Of a stretch of 64,000 bases of DNA, positions 27,801 to 35,397 are shown piece by piece (position 1 is the first letter of the stretch; the number at the start of each line of letters is the position of its first letter). A program made the position numbers and the translations under genes. The stretch is taken from assembly GCF_943192905.1 (NCBI RefSeq), contig NZ_CALPCC010000001.1, positions 62,001-126,000 on the forward strand, given 5' to 3'. Source of the DNA: Adlercreutzia murintestinalis. GTDB taxonomy: Bacteria > Actinomycetota > Coriobacteriia > Coriobacteriales > Eggerthellaceae. The notes below the pieces were generated by a model. The model searched no databases. It saw only the letters and a list, made by a program, of their open reading frames with translations, and had not been told where the DNA came from.

Positions 27801-28840
27801 CGAATGGCGCCACCCAAGCATGTGGCCGCGCCGCCGAACGGCTCGATCTCGGTGGGATGGTTGTGCGTCTCGTTCTTGAACAGGTACAGCCAATCCTCTT
27901 CCTGTCCACGCACATCAACCTTGCAACGCACAGTGCAGGCGTTGATCTCTTCCGATTCGTCCAGGTCGGTCAGCTCGCCGGTTTCCTTCAGCGCCTTGGC
28001 GCCAATGGTGCCCATGTCCATCAGGCACACCGGCCGATCGGCGCGCCCCAGCTCGCTGCGCACGTGCTGATACAGATCGAAAGCCGTGCGCACGGCTTCG
28101 TCATCTATTTGAATGTCGGTGAGCTCGGTGCCGAACGTGGTGTGCCGACAGTGATCTGACCAGTACGTGTCCACCATCTTCACCTCGGTGATGGTGGGCG
28201 GGCGCCCCTCTTCGCGGAAATACTGCTGCAAGAACGTGATGTCGCCCACATCCATGGCCAGCCCGCGCTCGGCGATGAACGCTGCGAGCGCCGCCTGATC
28301 AAGCTCGAGGAAACCTGCGAGCACCTCCACGTCGGCGGGCACCGGGAACTCCTGGTCAAGCGTGGCCACCGTGTCCAGCTGCGCCTCGCGCGCCTCCACC
28401 GGATTGATCACATAGTGCTTGATGGCGTCCACGTCAGCATCGGATAGGCTGCCCTCTAACACGTAGACGGTGGCCGTGCGCACCTCAGGGCGCACCTGTT
28501 GACCGATCAGCAGCATGCATTCCGCCGCGCTGTCGGCGCGCTGGTCGAACTGCCCCGGCAGCGATTCCACCGCGAACACGGCGGGAGCACCCGGCGCGTC
28601 CACCTCGTGCCCGAGCGCTTCTGCAAGACTGCGGTAGGTCGCATCCACCTGCGGCTCGCTGAACACCCCGGCCACGCTCGCATCGAAGAGCGTCTGATCG
28701 GCGCCGTCCACATCGTAGCGGTTCAGCACGCGCAGGCGCTTGAGCGCATCCACGCCCAGCACATCGCGAATCTCGGCCTCTAAGCTGCGCGTGTGCGGAT
28801 CGAAACCCGGCTTCTTCTCAACATAGATGCGATCGACCAT
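24842..28840 (-). CDS. purL: Phosphoribosylformylglycinamidine synthase, single-chain type with acidic insert
   Basis: Converts FGAR, glutamine and ATP to FGAM, the fourth step of purine synthesis. Start chosen at MVDRIYVEK (28840) behind GGGAGAG. A reading frame open further upstream lacks such a signal. The 1332 residues include an N-terminal PurS-like part, the FGAM-synthase core with YWSDHCRHTTF and GGAATCLGGAIRDPLSGRA, a second AIR-synthase-like half, and a C-terminal class-I glutamine amidotransferase. That domain shows FPGTNCEYDTQ, MLPGGFSGGDE, the nucleophile in LGICNGFQAL (about residue 1171) and ISHGEGRF. Unusual: an Asp/Glu/Ala insert encoded by short repeats near 25,980-26,045 and a second acidic linker near 25,730-25,790. 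purC lies upstream on the same strand. Confidence 0.93.
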   Translation of the reverse strand: MVDRIYVEKKPGFDPHTRSLEAEIRDVLGVDALKRLRVLNRYDVDGADQTLFDASVAGVFSEPQVDATYRSLAEALGHEVDAPGAPAVFAVESLPGQFDQRADSAAECMLLIGQQVRPEVRTATVYVLEGSLSDADVDAIKHYVINPVEAREAQLDTVATLDQEFPVPADVEVLAGFLELDQAALAAFIAERGLAMDVGDITFLQQYFREEGRPPTITEVKMVDTYWSDHCRHTTFGTELTDIQIDDEAVRTAFDLYQHVRSELGRADRPVCLMDMGTIGAKALKETGELTDLDESEEINACTVRCKVDVRGQEEDWLYLFKNETHNHPTEIEPFGGAATCLGGAIRDPLSGRAYVYQAMRVTGAADPTVPLDQTLPGKLPQRKLCITAAEGYSSYGNQIGLATGQVSELYHPGYAAKRMEIGAVVGATPARDVRRETPAPGDVVVLLGGRTGRDGIGGATGSSKAHSATSIETCGAEVQKGNPPVERKIQRLFRNSEACQMIKRCNDFGAGGVSVAIGELADGLEIYLDRIPKKYEGLDGTELAISESQERMAVALAADDVDRFIELARAENLEATPVAQVTAEPRVRMEWRGQRIVDVSRAFLASNGAPKQAAVRIGQLPGVEEVLVQGSTHAAQTLAQYLDALVRDLNVASNKGLVERFDSTIGAGTVLMPFGGAHQLTPAQAMVSKLPVLGGQTTTVSGLAWGFDPFVSEANPFAGAYLAVLESIAKLVATGFTRERMYLTFQEYFPKLGDDPERWGMPTAALLGALQAQLAFGVGAIGGKDSMSGSFEDLDVPPTLVSFATALGSIERITSPEFKQAGSKVVWVCPVSDVPDDINAALDAVETLIGQGIVRACATLNATGLGEALFKMCVGNRLGIALDDDVILDDMREMAFGTFVVELAEGHTAETACAALRAAGVALYEGAALDGDAAADEDADADEDADAEMSARAEAEGAAAADKAASGCEVLSLGVTTQSYTMALRDDVADLAVIQETWESALEEVFPYRSCQAGAPDDSARGDAETSEVHEAFGESEAPETPEAFEVSTVSYTARPVATFSGPAIARPRVLIPVFPGTNCEYDTQAAFERAGAVVETQIINNLTPDAVRESADQLVCNIRAAQIVMLPGGFSGGDEPDGSAKFITSFFRAPAVTEAVRDLLQNRDGLMLGICNGFQALVKLGLVPYGDIVEPTAESPTLTYNQIGRHQSCLVRTRVASNLSPWLADCQVGDVHTVAISHGEGRFVAPPALVDELVLAGQVATQYVDVEGVPSLDLAANPNGSVLAIEGITSPDGRVFGKMGHTERAGEGLYQNVPDNRPQPLFEAGVRYFQ

Positions 28841-28892
28841 GTTCTCTCCCACGTCTCGTTTGAACCGCTTACCCCACGCAAGCCCGGCCGCG

Positions 28893-29573
28893 CTACGCTT
28901 TGTCGGAGCCTCCCGTTGCGTCAGATTCGCCCTTCTCTGCCGCTTCGCGCGCCTCATCGGCCGCCTGTGCCTGCTTAGCTGCCTCTGCTTCCTGGGCCTT
29001 CTTGCGACGCGCCCCCAAGCCGCGGCGGCTCTTCACCACCGGCTTAGCGTCCTCGGCCTTCGCCTCGACCTCTGCGTCCTTCTGCGCCTTCTTGCCCTCG
29101 CGCTTGGCCTGCTTCTCATCCTTAGCCTCCAGCGCGGCCATGCGCTCTTGGTAGGCGCGACGCTCTTTGCGAATCTTCGAGAAGTCGATATAGAACGCGA
29201 AGATGATCAGCGCGTAGGCCAGGAACAGCGCCACGATGGCCAACCAATCCGGCTGCACGCCGCGCAGCGCCCACGACGCCGCCACGCACACGATGGCGCC
29301 GATCAGCGCCAGCCACCAGGTGCGGCGCAGCTGCTTGTAGCGCGGGGTGTCGGGCTTGTAGTACTTGCGATCCAGTTCGCGCTGACGTTCTTGCTCGGCT
29401 TTGCGCGTTGCCTTTTGCGCCGCTTTGCGCTCGGCTGGCGTCTTCTTCTTGGTGCCAACGGTTACGGTGGCGGCCGCTTTGCTCTTAGGCTTGGCCGAGG
29501 CAGCGCTCTTGCGCGTGACGCCGCGCTTGGTTTCACTGTTGTAGCGTTCGTTCATGGGGTTGCGCTGGGACAT
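28893..29573 (-). CDS. Two-span membrane protein with charged tails
   Basis: 226 residues. A Lys/Ala/Thr-rich basic N-terminus (1-80) precedes two closely spaced membrane spans (about 86-105 and 110-130, around WWLALIGAIVCVAASWALRG and WLAIVALFLAYALIIFAFYI). A long Lys/Glu/Ala-rich C-terminal tail is predicted to be helical and probably coiled-coil. Both ends should be cytoplasmic. ATG at 29573 follows AGGAG with 6-nt spacing. It lies between purC and purL on the same strand, but nothing in it suggests purine metabolism. No function assigned. Confidence 0.75.
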   Translation of the reverse strand: MSQRNPMNERYNSETKRGVTRKSAASAKPKSKAAATVTVGTKKKTPAERKAAQKATRKAEQERQRELDRKYYKPDTPRYKQLRRTWWLALIGAIVCVAASWALRGVQPDWLAIVALFLAYALIIFAFYIDFSKIRKERRAYQERMAALEAKDEKQAKREGKKAQKDAEVEAKAEDAKPVVKSRRGLGARRKKAQEAEAAKQAQAADEAREAAEKGESDATGGSDKA

Positions 29574-29651
29574 GCAAAACTCCTGTTCGGGCGAATATCT
29601 TACCGAGCATTATACAAAGAAACGAGAGGGGACCGAGGGGCTCGAGCGGCG

Positions 29652-30542
29652 CTAGACTAGCGGAGCCCCCGTGATCAGCTCATAGGCCTGCAGGTACTTC
29701 TGCGACGTCTTCTCTATCACCTCGGCGGGCAGATGCGGTGGCTCGCCCGTGCGGTCCCAGTTGGCCGCCAGCCAGTCGCGCACGTATTGCTTGTCGAAGC
29801 TGGGCTGATCGGCGCCCGGCGCGTACGTGTCCGCTGGCCAGAACCGCGACGAATCCGGGGTCAGCACCTCGTCTCCCAGCACGATGCGCCCATCTGCGCC
29901 GCGCCCGAACTCGAATTTCGTGTCCGCGATGATGATGCCGCGCGCCGCCGCGTAGTCGGCCGCCGCCTGGTACAGGTGCGTTGAGAGGCGGCTGAGCTCC
30001 TGCGCGTCGTCCACCCCGACCAGCTGCGCGCAGCGGTCGAAGCTGATGTTCTCGTCGTGGCCGCCCACCTCCGCCTTCGTCGACGGCGTGAAGATGGGCT
30101 GCGGCAGCTTCGACGAATTCTCCAGCCCCTCGGGCAGGTGGATGCCGCACACCGTGCCCTGCGCGCGGTACTCCTTGAGGCCGCTGCCTGCCAGATACCC
30201 GCGCATGATGCATTCCACCGGGAACATCTCGATCTTGCGCACGATCATGAAGCGCCCCGCCAGCCAGTCGGCCCACGGCTCGAACTCGTCCGGCAGGTCG
30301 GCAACGTCGGTGCTGAGCATATGGTTGTCCACCACACCGTCCAGCATCTCGAACCAGAACTTCGAGAGCTGCGTCAGCACCTGCCCTTTGTAGGGGATCT
30401 CGTCGGGCAGGATGTAGTCGAAGGCACTGATGCGGTCGGTGGTCACCAGCATCAGGCGGTCGCCCAGATCGTAGATGTCGCGCACCTTGCCTTGACTGGC
30501 AGGATGCAGCATCTCGGCCATACTCGTGGAATTCGCGCTCAT
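29652..30542 (-). CDS. purC: SAICAR synthetase
   Basis: Phosphoribosylaminoimidazole-succinocarboxamide synthase joins CAIR and aspartate with ATP. The 296 residues show the family signatures: GKVRDIYDLGDRLMLVTTDR, ISAFDYILPDEIPYKG, ECIMRGYLAGSGLKEY, and the C-terminal IIADTKFEFG and TPDSSRFWPAD. This is the longer form of about 300 aa. The start at 30542 (MSANSTSM) follows AGGGAG. A longer frame to 30590 would overlap the histidine kinase stop and lacks a ribosome binding site. It is 40 bp downstream of the kinase and upstream of purL, so the whole run may be cotranscribed. Confidence 0.95.
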   Translation of the reverse strand: MSANSTSMAEMLHPASQGKVRDIYDLGDRLMLVTTDRISAFDYILPDEIPYKGQVLTQLSKFWFEMLDGVVDNHMLSTDVADLPDEFEPWADWLAGRFMIVRKIEMFPVECIMRGYLAGSGLKEYRAQGTVCGIHLPEGLENSSKLPQPIFTPSTKAEVGGHDENISFDRCAQLVGVDDAQELSRLSTHLYQAAADYAAARGIIIADTKFEFGRGADGRIVLGDEVLTPDSSRFWPADTYAPGADQPSFDKQYVRDWLAANWDRTGEPPHLPAEVIEKTSQKYLQAYELITGAPLV

Positions 30543-30582
30543 TGGTCTCCCTCGTTTCTCGCCTACTTGCTCTTGCTCACCA

Positions 30583-32361
30583 TCAAGCATTCAGGGGCGG
30601 CTGGGGCCGCCGCGGCTGCCGCGCATTGCTGCGAGCGCGCACGCGCGAGATGGTGTCCTCGTACAGCGGAATATGGATGGTGAACGTAGCGCCCTTGCCC
30701 GTTTCGCCTTCCACGCCAACCCAGCCGTTGTGTCGATCGACGATCTCCTTCACCACAGCAAGGCCAATGCCAAGGCCGCCGCTTTCGCGATTGCGCCCCG
30801 CGTCAGCGCGCCAGAAGCGACTGAACACCATCTTGGCCTCTTCGGGAGACAGCCCGATGCCCGTGTCCTTCACCGAGATGTTCGCCATGGCGGTGCCGCG
30901 CCGCACCGACACGTCCACACCGCCCGAGGGCGTATAGCGCACGGCATTGCTGATCAGGTTGACCACGGCCTGACGGATCATGTCGGAATCGCCCCGCACC
31001 AGCACGCGATTGTCCGCGTAAAAGCCCAGCTTCAGGCCCGAATCGGATACGAACTGCTCGTGTGTCTGCACGATCTCGCCCACCAGCTCGCCCAGATCGA
31101 TCACTTTCTCGTTCATGGGTCGGCTGCGGTTCTCCAGGCGGCTCAGCTTCAGCAGCGCGTCCACCAAACGGCTCAGGCGCTGCACCTCGGTGTTCACCAT
31201 GGCCAGGTGCTCGGCATCCGTATCGTACACGCCATCGATCATGGCCTCGATGCTGGCCTGGATGCTCATGAGCGGCGTGCGCAGCTCGTGCGCCACGTCG
31301 CTCGTCAGACGCTGCTCCAGCCGCCGGTCCTTCTCCACCGACGCGATCATGCTGTCGAAGGTCTCGCCCAGATGCGCGATCTCGTCTTCGCCGGTCAGAT
31401 TGCTACGCGCTTCGAACTTGCCCGCCTTCACCGCCGCGGCCGTGCGCGTCAGCCGGTTGATAGGGGCCACCAGCGCGCGGGCGAACGCCACGCCGAACAG
31501 CGTGGACACCGCTACCGCCGCGATGCCCGAGAACGCCAGCGCGGCGTACGAGTTGTCGCGGAACTGCTGGTCGAGCTTGCTCATGAGCGTGTCGGAGCCG
31601 TACATCCACATGCGCACGCTGCCCACCACCGTGCCGTCCGAGATAATGTTCGCCAGCGCGATCTGCGCCGGGTCGGTAGGCTCGAAGGTGGTGCCGTCGG
31701 GGCCTTCCACGCTTTCGCCGGTGGTTTCGTAGATGGTGTTGCCCTGGTCGTCCAGCACTTTGATGCCCGCGTCGGGCGACACCACGGCTGCCTGCACGAT
31801 GGCGGCCACGGTGTCGGGCTCAAGGTGGCCGGTCTCTTTGTACGACACGGCGATGCGGCTTGCCGCGGTGGATGCCACCGTCTCCATGTTCTCGGTGGTG
31901 TACTTCTGGAAATACTGCCCCCACACCATGGATATGCCGCCGATGGCAATAGCTGCCGTTAAGGCCGCCACCATGGCGAACGCGAGCGAGGTGCGCGAAA
32001 CGTATGAGAGGTTGCTCCAGCGCAGGCGGCTCAGGCGTTTGGGCTTGGTCTCTTCGACGGGTTCTTCGGGCTCGGGCGTCTCGTCGGATGCGGCTTGATC
32101 AGCTTTCGCAGCGCTGGCGGCCACCGCAACGGCTACCGCGGAGTCCCATGCAGATTGCGCGGAGCTGACCGTGGACGATGCGGGGCTGTCAGTCGCGGAT
32201 GGTGCAGATGCAGGACTGGCTCCAGACGATGCCGAATCGGCCGCGGATGACTCGACCGCTCCTGCTGATGCGGGTGCCGCCGCGTCGACCGCAGAGGCGC
32301 CGTCGGCATTGGCGGCGTCGGATAGAGCGCTGGGTTCGTTTACCTGCTTCTTTTCGTCCAT
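30583..32361 (-). CDS. Sensor histidine kinase
   Basis: 592 residues. A Ser/Ala/Asp-rich cytoplasmic N-terminus of about 115 aa is unusual for the family. It is followed by a first span (about 125-148), an extracytoplasmic sensor region (about 150-275) with an IKVLDDQGNTIYE strand, and a second span (about 278-300). HAMP (about 300-350), HisKA with the phospho-acceptor in DVAHELRTPL (about H357) and HATPase_c follow, with N-box LISNAVRYTP, G1 DTGIGLSPEE and G2 GGLGIGLAVV. It would phosphorylate the response regulator encoded 51 bp upstream. It resembles the EnvZ/ResE-like class. The signal is unknown. purC follows on the same strand. Confidence 0.93.
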   Translation of the reverse strand: MDEKKQVNEPSALSDAANADGASAVDAAAPASAGAVESSAADSASSGASPASAPSATDSPASSTVSSAQSAWDSAVAVAVAASAAKADQAASDETPEPEEPVEETKPKRLSRLRWSNLSYVSRTSLAFAMVAALTAAIAIGGISMVWGQYFQKYTTENMETVASTAASRIAVSYKETGHLEPDTVAAIVQAAVVSPDAGIKVLDDQGNTIYETTGESVEGPDGTTFEPTDPAQIALANIISDGTVVGSVRMWMYGSDTLMSKLDQQFRDNSYAALAFSGIAAVAVSTLFGVAFARALVAPINRLTRTAAAVKAGKFEARSNLTGEDEIAHLGETFDSMIASVEKDRRLEQRLTSDVAHELRTPLMSIQASIEAMIDGVYDTDAEHLAMVNTEVQRLSRLVDALLKLSRLENRSRPMNEKVIDLGELVGEIVQTHEQFVSDSGLKLGFYADNRVLVRGDSDMIRQAVVNLISNAVRYTPSGGVDVSVRRGTAMANISVKDTGIGLSPEEAKMVFSRFWRADAGRNRESGGLGIGLAVVKEIVDRHNGWVGVEGETGKGATFTIHIPLYEDTISRVRARSNARQPRRPQPPLNA

Positions 32362-32412
32362 ATCTGCGAGCGGATCGGTTCTCCTGAGCTGATCTGATGC
32401 GGTAAGGGCGCG

Positions 32413-33120
32413 CTATGCCTGCTGCGTGGGATCTTCGAAGCGATAACCAACCCCGTGCACCGTGTGCAGCCACGTGGGACTCTTCGGGTTGTCGCCGATC
32501 TTCGCACGCAGGTTCTTCACGTGGCTGTCAATGGTGCGCTCGTAGCCCTCGAAGTCGTAGCCGAGCACCTTCTCCACCAGCTCCATGCGGCTGTACACGC
32601 GGCCCGGATAGCGCGAGAGCGTGGTCAGCAGCTTGAATTCGCTGGCGGTCAGGTCGATTTCCTTGCCGTTGACCAGCACCTTGTGCCCCGAGATGTCGAT
32701 GGTCAGCGCGCCGAACTCCAGCACTTCGCGTTGCGGCGCATCGTCGGAATGCACGCGGCGCAGCAGGGCGCGCACGCGCGCCACCAGCTCGCGCGGGCTG
32801 AATGGCTTCACCAGGTAGTCGTCGGCGCCCAGCTCAAGACCGATGATGCGGTCCTCAACTTCGCCTTTGGCGGTCAGCATGATGATGGGCACATCGGAGT
32901 TATCGCGGATGACGCGGCACACGCGCTCGCCCGGCACCTTCGGCAGCATGAGGTCCAAGATGACCAGGTCGTAGTGGTGCTTGCCGAACTCGTCCAGCGC
33001 CTCTTGGCCATCGGCCACGCCGGTGACCCAGTAATTCTCACGCTCAAGATACGCCATGACGGCGTCGCGGATGTTCTTCTCGTCCTCAACCAACAGGATG
33101 CGCGGTGTCTCGCTGCTCAT
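32413..33120 (-). CDS. OmpR/PhoB-family response regulator
   Basis: 235 residues. The receiver domain has acidic pocket residues E12-D14 (LVEDE), phospho-acceptor D56 (VILDLMLP), and the conserved lysine in DDYLVKPFSP. A C-terminal winged-helix DNA-binding domain follows, with LTASEFKLL and DSHVKNLRAKIGD, ending in HTVHGVGYRFE. ATG at 33120 follows CGGAG. An open frame continues upstream to 33462 but is low-complexity and lacks family similarity, so it is excluded. It is partner to the downstream histidine kinase. The 179-bp gap to the Tat-exported protein gene is a divergent promoter region. Confidence 0.95.
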   Translation of the reverse strand: MSSETPRILLVEDEKNIRDAVMAYLERENYWVTGVADGQEALDEFGKHHYDLVILDLMLPKVPGERVCRVIRDNSDVPIIMLTAKGEVEDRIIGLELGADDYLVKPFSPRELVARVRALLRRVHSDDAPQREVLEFGALTIDISGHKVLVNGKEIDLTASEFKLLTTLSRYPGRVYSRMELVEKVLGYDFEGYERTIDSHVKNLRAKIGDNPKSPTWLHTVHGVGYRFEDPTQQA

Positions 33121-33299
33121 AAACTCCGGTCCTTCCGGTGTGCGACCCGCCGACGCTCGATGCTTCGCTGCTTGACACTCCATGCTTCGACGCTCGATAC
33201 TTCGATGGGCATATTCGGCCTCAGAATACAGTCTTGGGAATATTGTACCTTTTGCTGAAAAATGATGCGCGCACGTTGCCTGAATGACACAATAGTGGC

Positions 33300-34961
33300 A
33301 TGCCAATGAACCATCAGAAACGCCCGCGCACGAGCGGCCATGCACGAAGCGCTTCGCAGCCAGCTCGGTGGGGAGCACATCAAGCGCGAACCACGCGCAC
33401 GACGCGCCCCTCTGTGGCGCGAGAACGGCGGGCGGGCAGCGTTCCTGCTCAAGGGGCAGCACCTGCCAAAACCGCGAGCAAGACTAAAGCAACGGCGCCC
33501 ACCAAAGCTGCGGACACCACCAGAGCCAAAGCCAAGCCGCTCTACGTCGGCAAACCGGGCAGCGGGCAGGACTCCGCTGCGCGCGCGAGCCTTCCACGGG
33601 ACCGGCGAGCGCTGGGCGAGGTTCTGCTCACCCGACGCGGGTTCTTGTACGGGGCGGCCGCAGTCGGTGCGGCGGCCGCGGTAGGCGTGGGCACCTATGC
33701 GGCCACAGGCGGCTTCAAGCGCACGCCCGACGTGCTCTCGTTGGAAGTGAGTCAAGACCAGGTATTCACCACCGAGCAGTGCGAGTACCTCGACGACGCA
33801 AGCCAGCTGCTCACGCCCCGACAGACTATCTCGCTGCCGTACGGGTCCATGGTGTGGGCCACCGATCCGGACGTAGCTGCCACCCTGCTGCCCACCGATC
33901 AGGGGTCGCCCCTGACCCAGGTGGGGCTGATCTCGCTGGGAAACGGAGCGGTGCGCACCATCCTTGAATCGGCGGTGGGCGCGGCTGAGGGCTACGAGAT
34001 CTACGACGCTCGCGCCACCTCGTCTGGTCTGATCTGGACCGAAGCCGATATCTTGGACGGCAACTGGCGTATCTACCAAGCAGCGTTCTCTGGCGATGCG
34101 CTGGGGCAGCCGGTGCTGGTGCACGAGGCTGGCCCCGACTGGGAGATGCCAACGCTCACTGCGGGCGGCGACTACGCCTTCTGGCAGGTGCTTCCCGTAC
34201 TGGACGGCGCAGCTGCCCGCGAGGATAGCCTGATGGTGTGCACGCGCTTCGGGGCCGCCGCAAGCGATTCGCGCACGCTGTATACCTCGCACGGGCGCAT
34301 GGCGTGTAGCCCTAGCCCTACTGCCACCGGCATCGCCTTCGCACCGCGCGCCGACACCGCGGACACGCGCTACCAGCTCACGCAGGTAGACGCCGCGACC
34401 GGCGAGGTGACCGACGCGCTGACGCTGCCCGCATCCATGAAGCCCATCTACGTGGCGTACGGGCCCACCGGGTTCTCGTTCTCCTTCGACGGCATCTACA
34501 GCTATGGCGACGGCATCGCGAATCTAGGCACCTATACGCCGGTTGCCGCCCCGGCCTACGATCTGACCAGCGCGCGCACCGAGGCGCGAGCGGCTGCCAC
34601 CGACGACAAGGGGCAACTCTCCGACCGCGCAGCCGAGGTGGCCGATGCGCAGGCCGCACAGTCGGTGGCCCAGCTGTATAGCGCCGCCGACTGGTTCCGC
34701 TTCCCGCGCACGCCGGTCACGCCGCCGTGCTGGTATGGCGACTGGTTCGTGGTGAAGAGCACCTCAGCCGTGGCGGGCGTCAACGTGCGCGACCGCCGCT
34801 ACTTCACGCTCGAGGTGGAAAACGGTGCACCGGATTATGGCGAGTTCCTTGCTTCCTATGGCACAGCGCAGAACTTGGTGACCTACACCAATATCGACTA
34901 CACGCCCATCAATGGCGACCCCATCAACGAATGCCGCGTGAAAGTGTGGGAGAGCGCCTGA
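33300..34961 (+). CDS. Tat-exported beta-propeller-like protein
   Basis: 553 residues. A basic, Ala/Thr/Lys-rich N-terminal region of about 110 aa precedes a twin-arginine signal, LLTRRGFLYGAAAVGAAAA (about 108-126). The unusually long n-region could mean the true start is further in, and no good ribosome binding site is seen at 33300. The exported part contains repeated blade-like segments with SGLIWTEADI, DYAFWQVLPVLDG and IAFAPRADTADTRYQLTQVD patterns, as in TolB or WD-type propellers that lack enzymatic motifs. Whether it stays membrane-bound or is released is not decided by sequence. It is divergent from the two-component operon. Function unknown. Confidence 0.7.
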   Translation: MPMNHQKRPRTSGHARSASQPARWGAHQARTTRTTRPSVARERRAGSVPAQGAAPAKTASKTKATAPTKAADTTRAKAKPLYVGKPGSGQDSAARASLPRDRRALGEVLLTRRGFLYGAAAVGAAAAVGVGTYAATGGFKRTPDVLSLEVSQDQVFTTEQCEYLDDASQLLTPRQTISLPYGSMVWATDPDVAATLLPTDQGSPLTQVGLISLGNGAVRTILESAVGAAEGYEIYDARATSSGLIWTEADILDGNWRIYQAAFSGDALGQPVLVHEAGPDWEMPTLTAGGDYAFWQVLPVLDGAAAREDSLMVCTRFGAAASDSRTLYTSHGRMACSPSPTATGIAFAPRADTADTRYQLTQVDAATGEVTDALTLPASMKPIYVAYGPTGFSFSFDGIYSYGDGIANLGTYTPVAAPAYDLTSARTEARAAATDDKGQLSDRAAEVADAQAAQSVAQLYSAADWFRFPRTPVTPPCWYGDWFVVKSTSAVAGVNVRDRRYFTLEVENGAPDYGEFLASYGTAQNLVTYTNIDYTPINGDPINECRVKVWESA

Positions 34962-35024
34962 TCCGCCGCCTTTGTCCAGCCTGATCACCCTGCCGCCTCC
35001 CTCTACAAGCTCGGGTAGACGAGT

Positions 35025-35129
35025 GAGGGTGAAAAGCATCTGATCAGCCGCTTTTCACCCTCCCTTGGGTGGTCAACTGATCCCAGCGTCAAGCGTAGAA
35101 AGTATCTGATTCACCGCTTTTCACCCTCC
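35025..35129. repeat. Inverted and direct repeats in the spacer between convergent genes
   Basis: GAGGGTGAAAAGC (35025-35037) and its exact complement (35050-35062) form a 13-bp stem with a 12-nt loop, 63 bp past the Tat-protein stop. The right arm and loop (35037-35063) recur as a direct copy at 35103-35129 with two or three changes. It may be a bidirectional terminator or an extragenic palindromic element. Confidence 0.5.
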
Positions 35130-35162
35130 GATCACCCGGCGGGCAGATTAAAACGCGGAAAA

Positions 35163-35241
35163 GTGCCAAAATTTTCGTTTTTTTACCTTTTATTGGCACA
35201 AAAAGGCCTCGAAAAGGCGAAATGGGCTCATTTGAGCCCAT
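35163..35241. repeat. AT-rich stretch with two further palindromes
   Basis: GTGCCAA (35163-35169) pairs with TTGGCAC (35193-35199) around a T-rich loop. ATGGGCTCA (35222-35230) pairs with TGAGCCCAT (35233-35241) around TT. Base composition is much more AT-rich than the flanking genes. No ORF in 34962-35397 is credible. This is the terminator region of purB and the convergent gene, or an unrecognised RNA. Confidence 0.4.
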
Positions 35242-35397
35242 ATTAGGTGCCTGGTACCGGCTAAAACCGTCCATTTCCCGCAAAATGCTCCGAAAAACCG
35301 TTCATTTTGTCCCCGATCCGCCTTTTTGATGGCATTTTGTGCCACGCGGGAGGCAAAACGAGCAAAAAGAATCCGAATAAGGCCACAACGAGCTGGG

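Noticed and set aside
33121-33462. N-terminal extension of the response regulator
   Set aside because: The extension has no receiver-domain similarity and overlaps the divergent gene. ATG at 33120 has a good ribosome binding site and gives the normal length.
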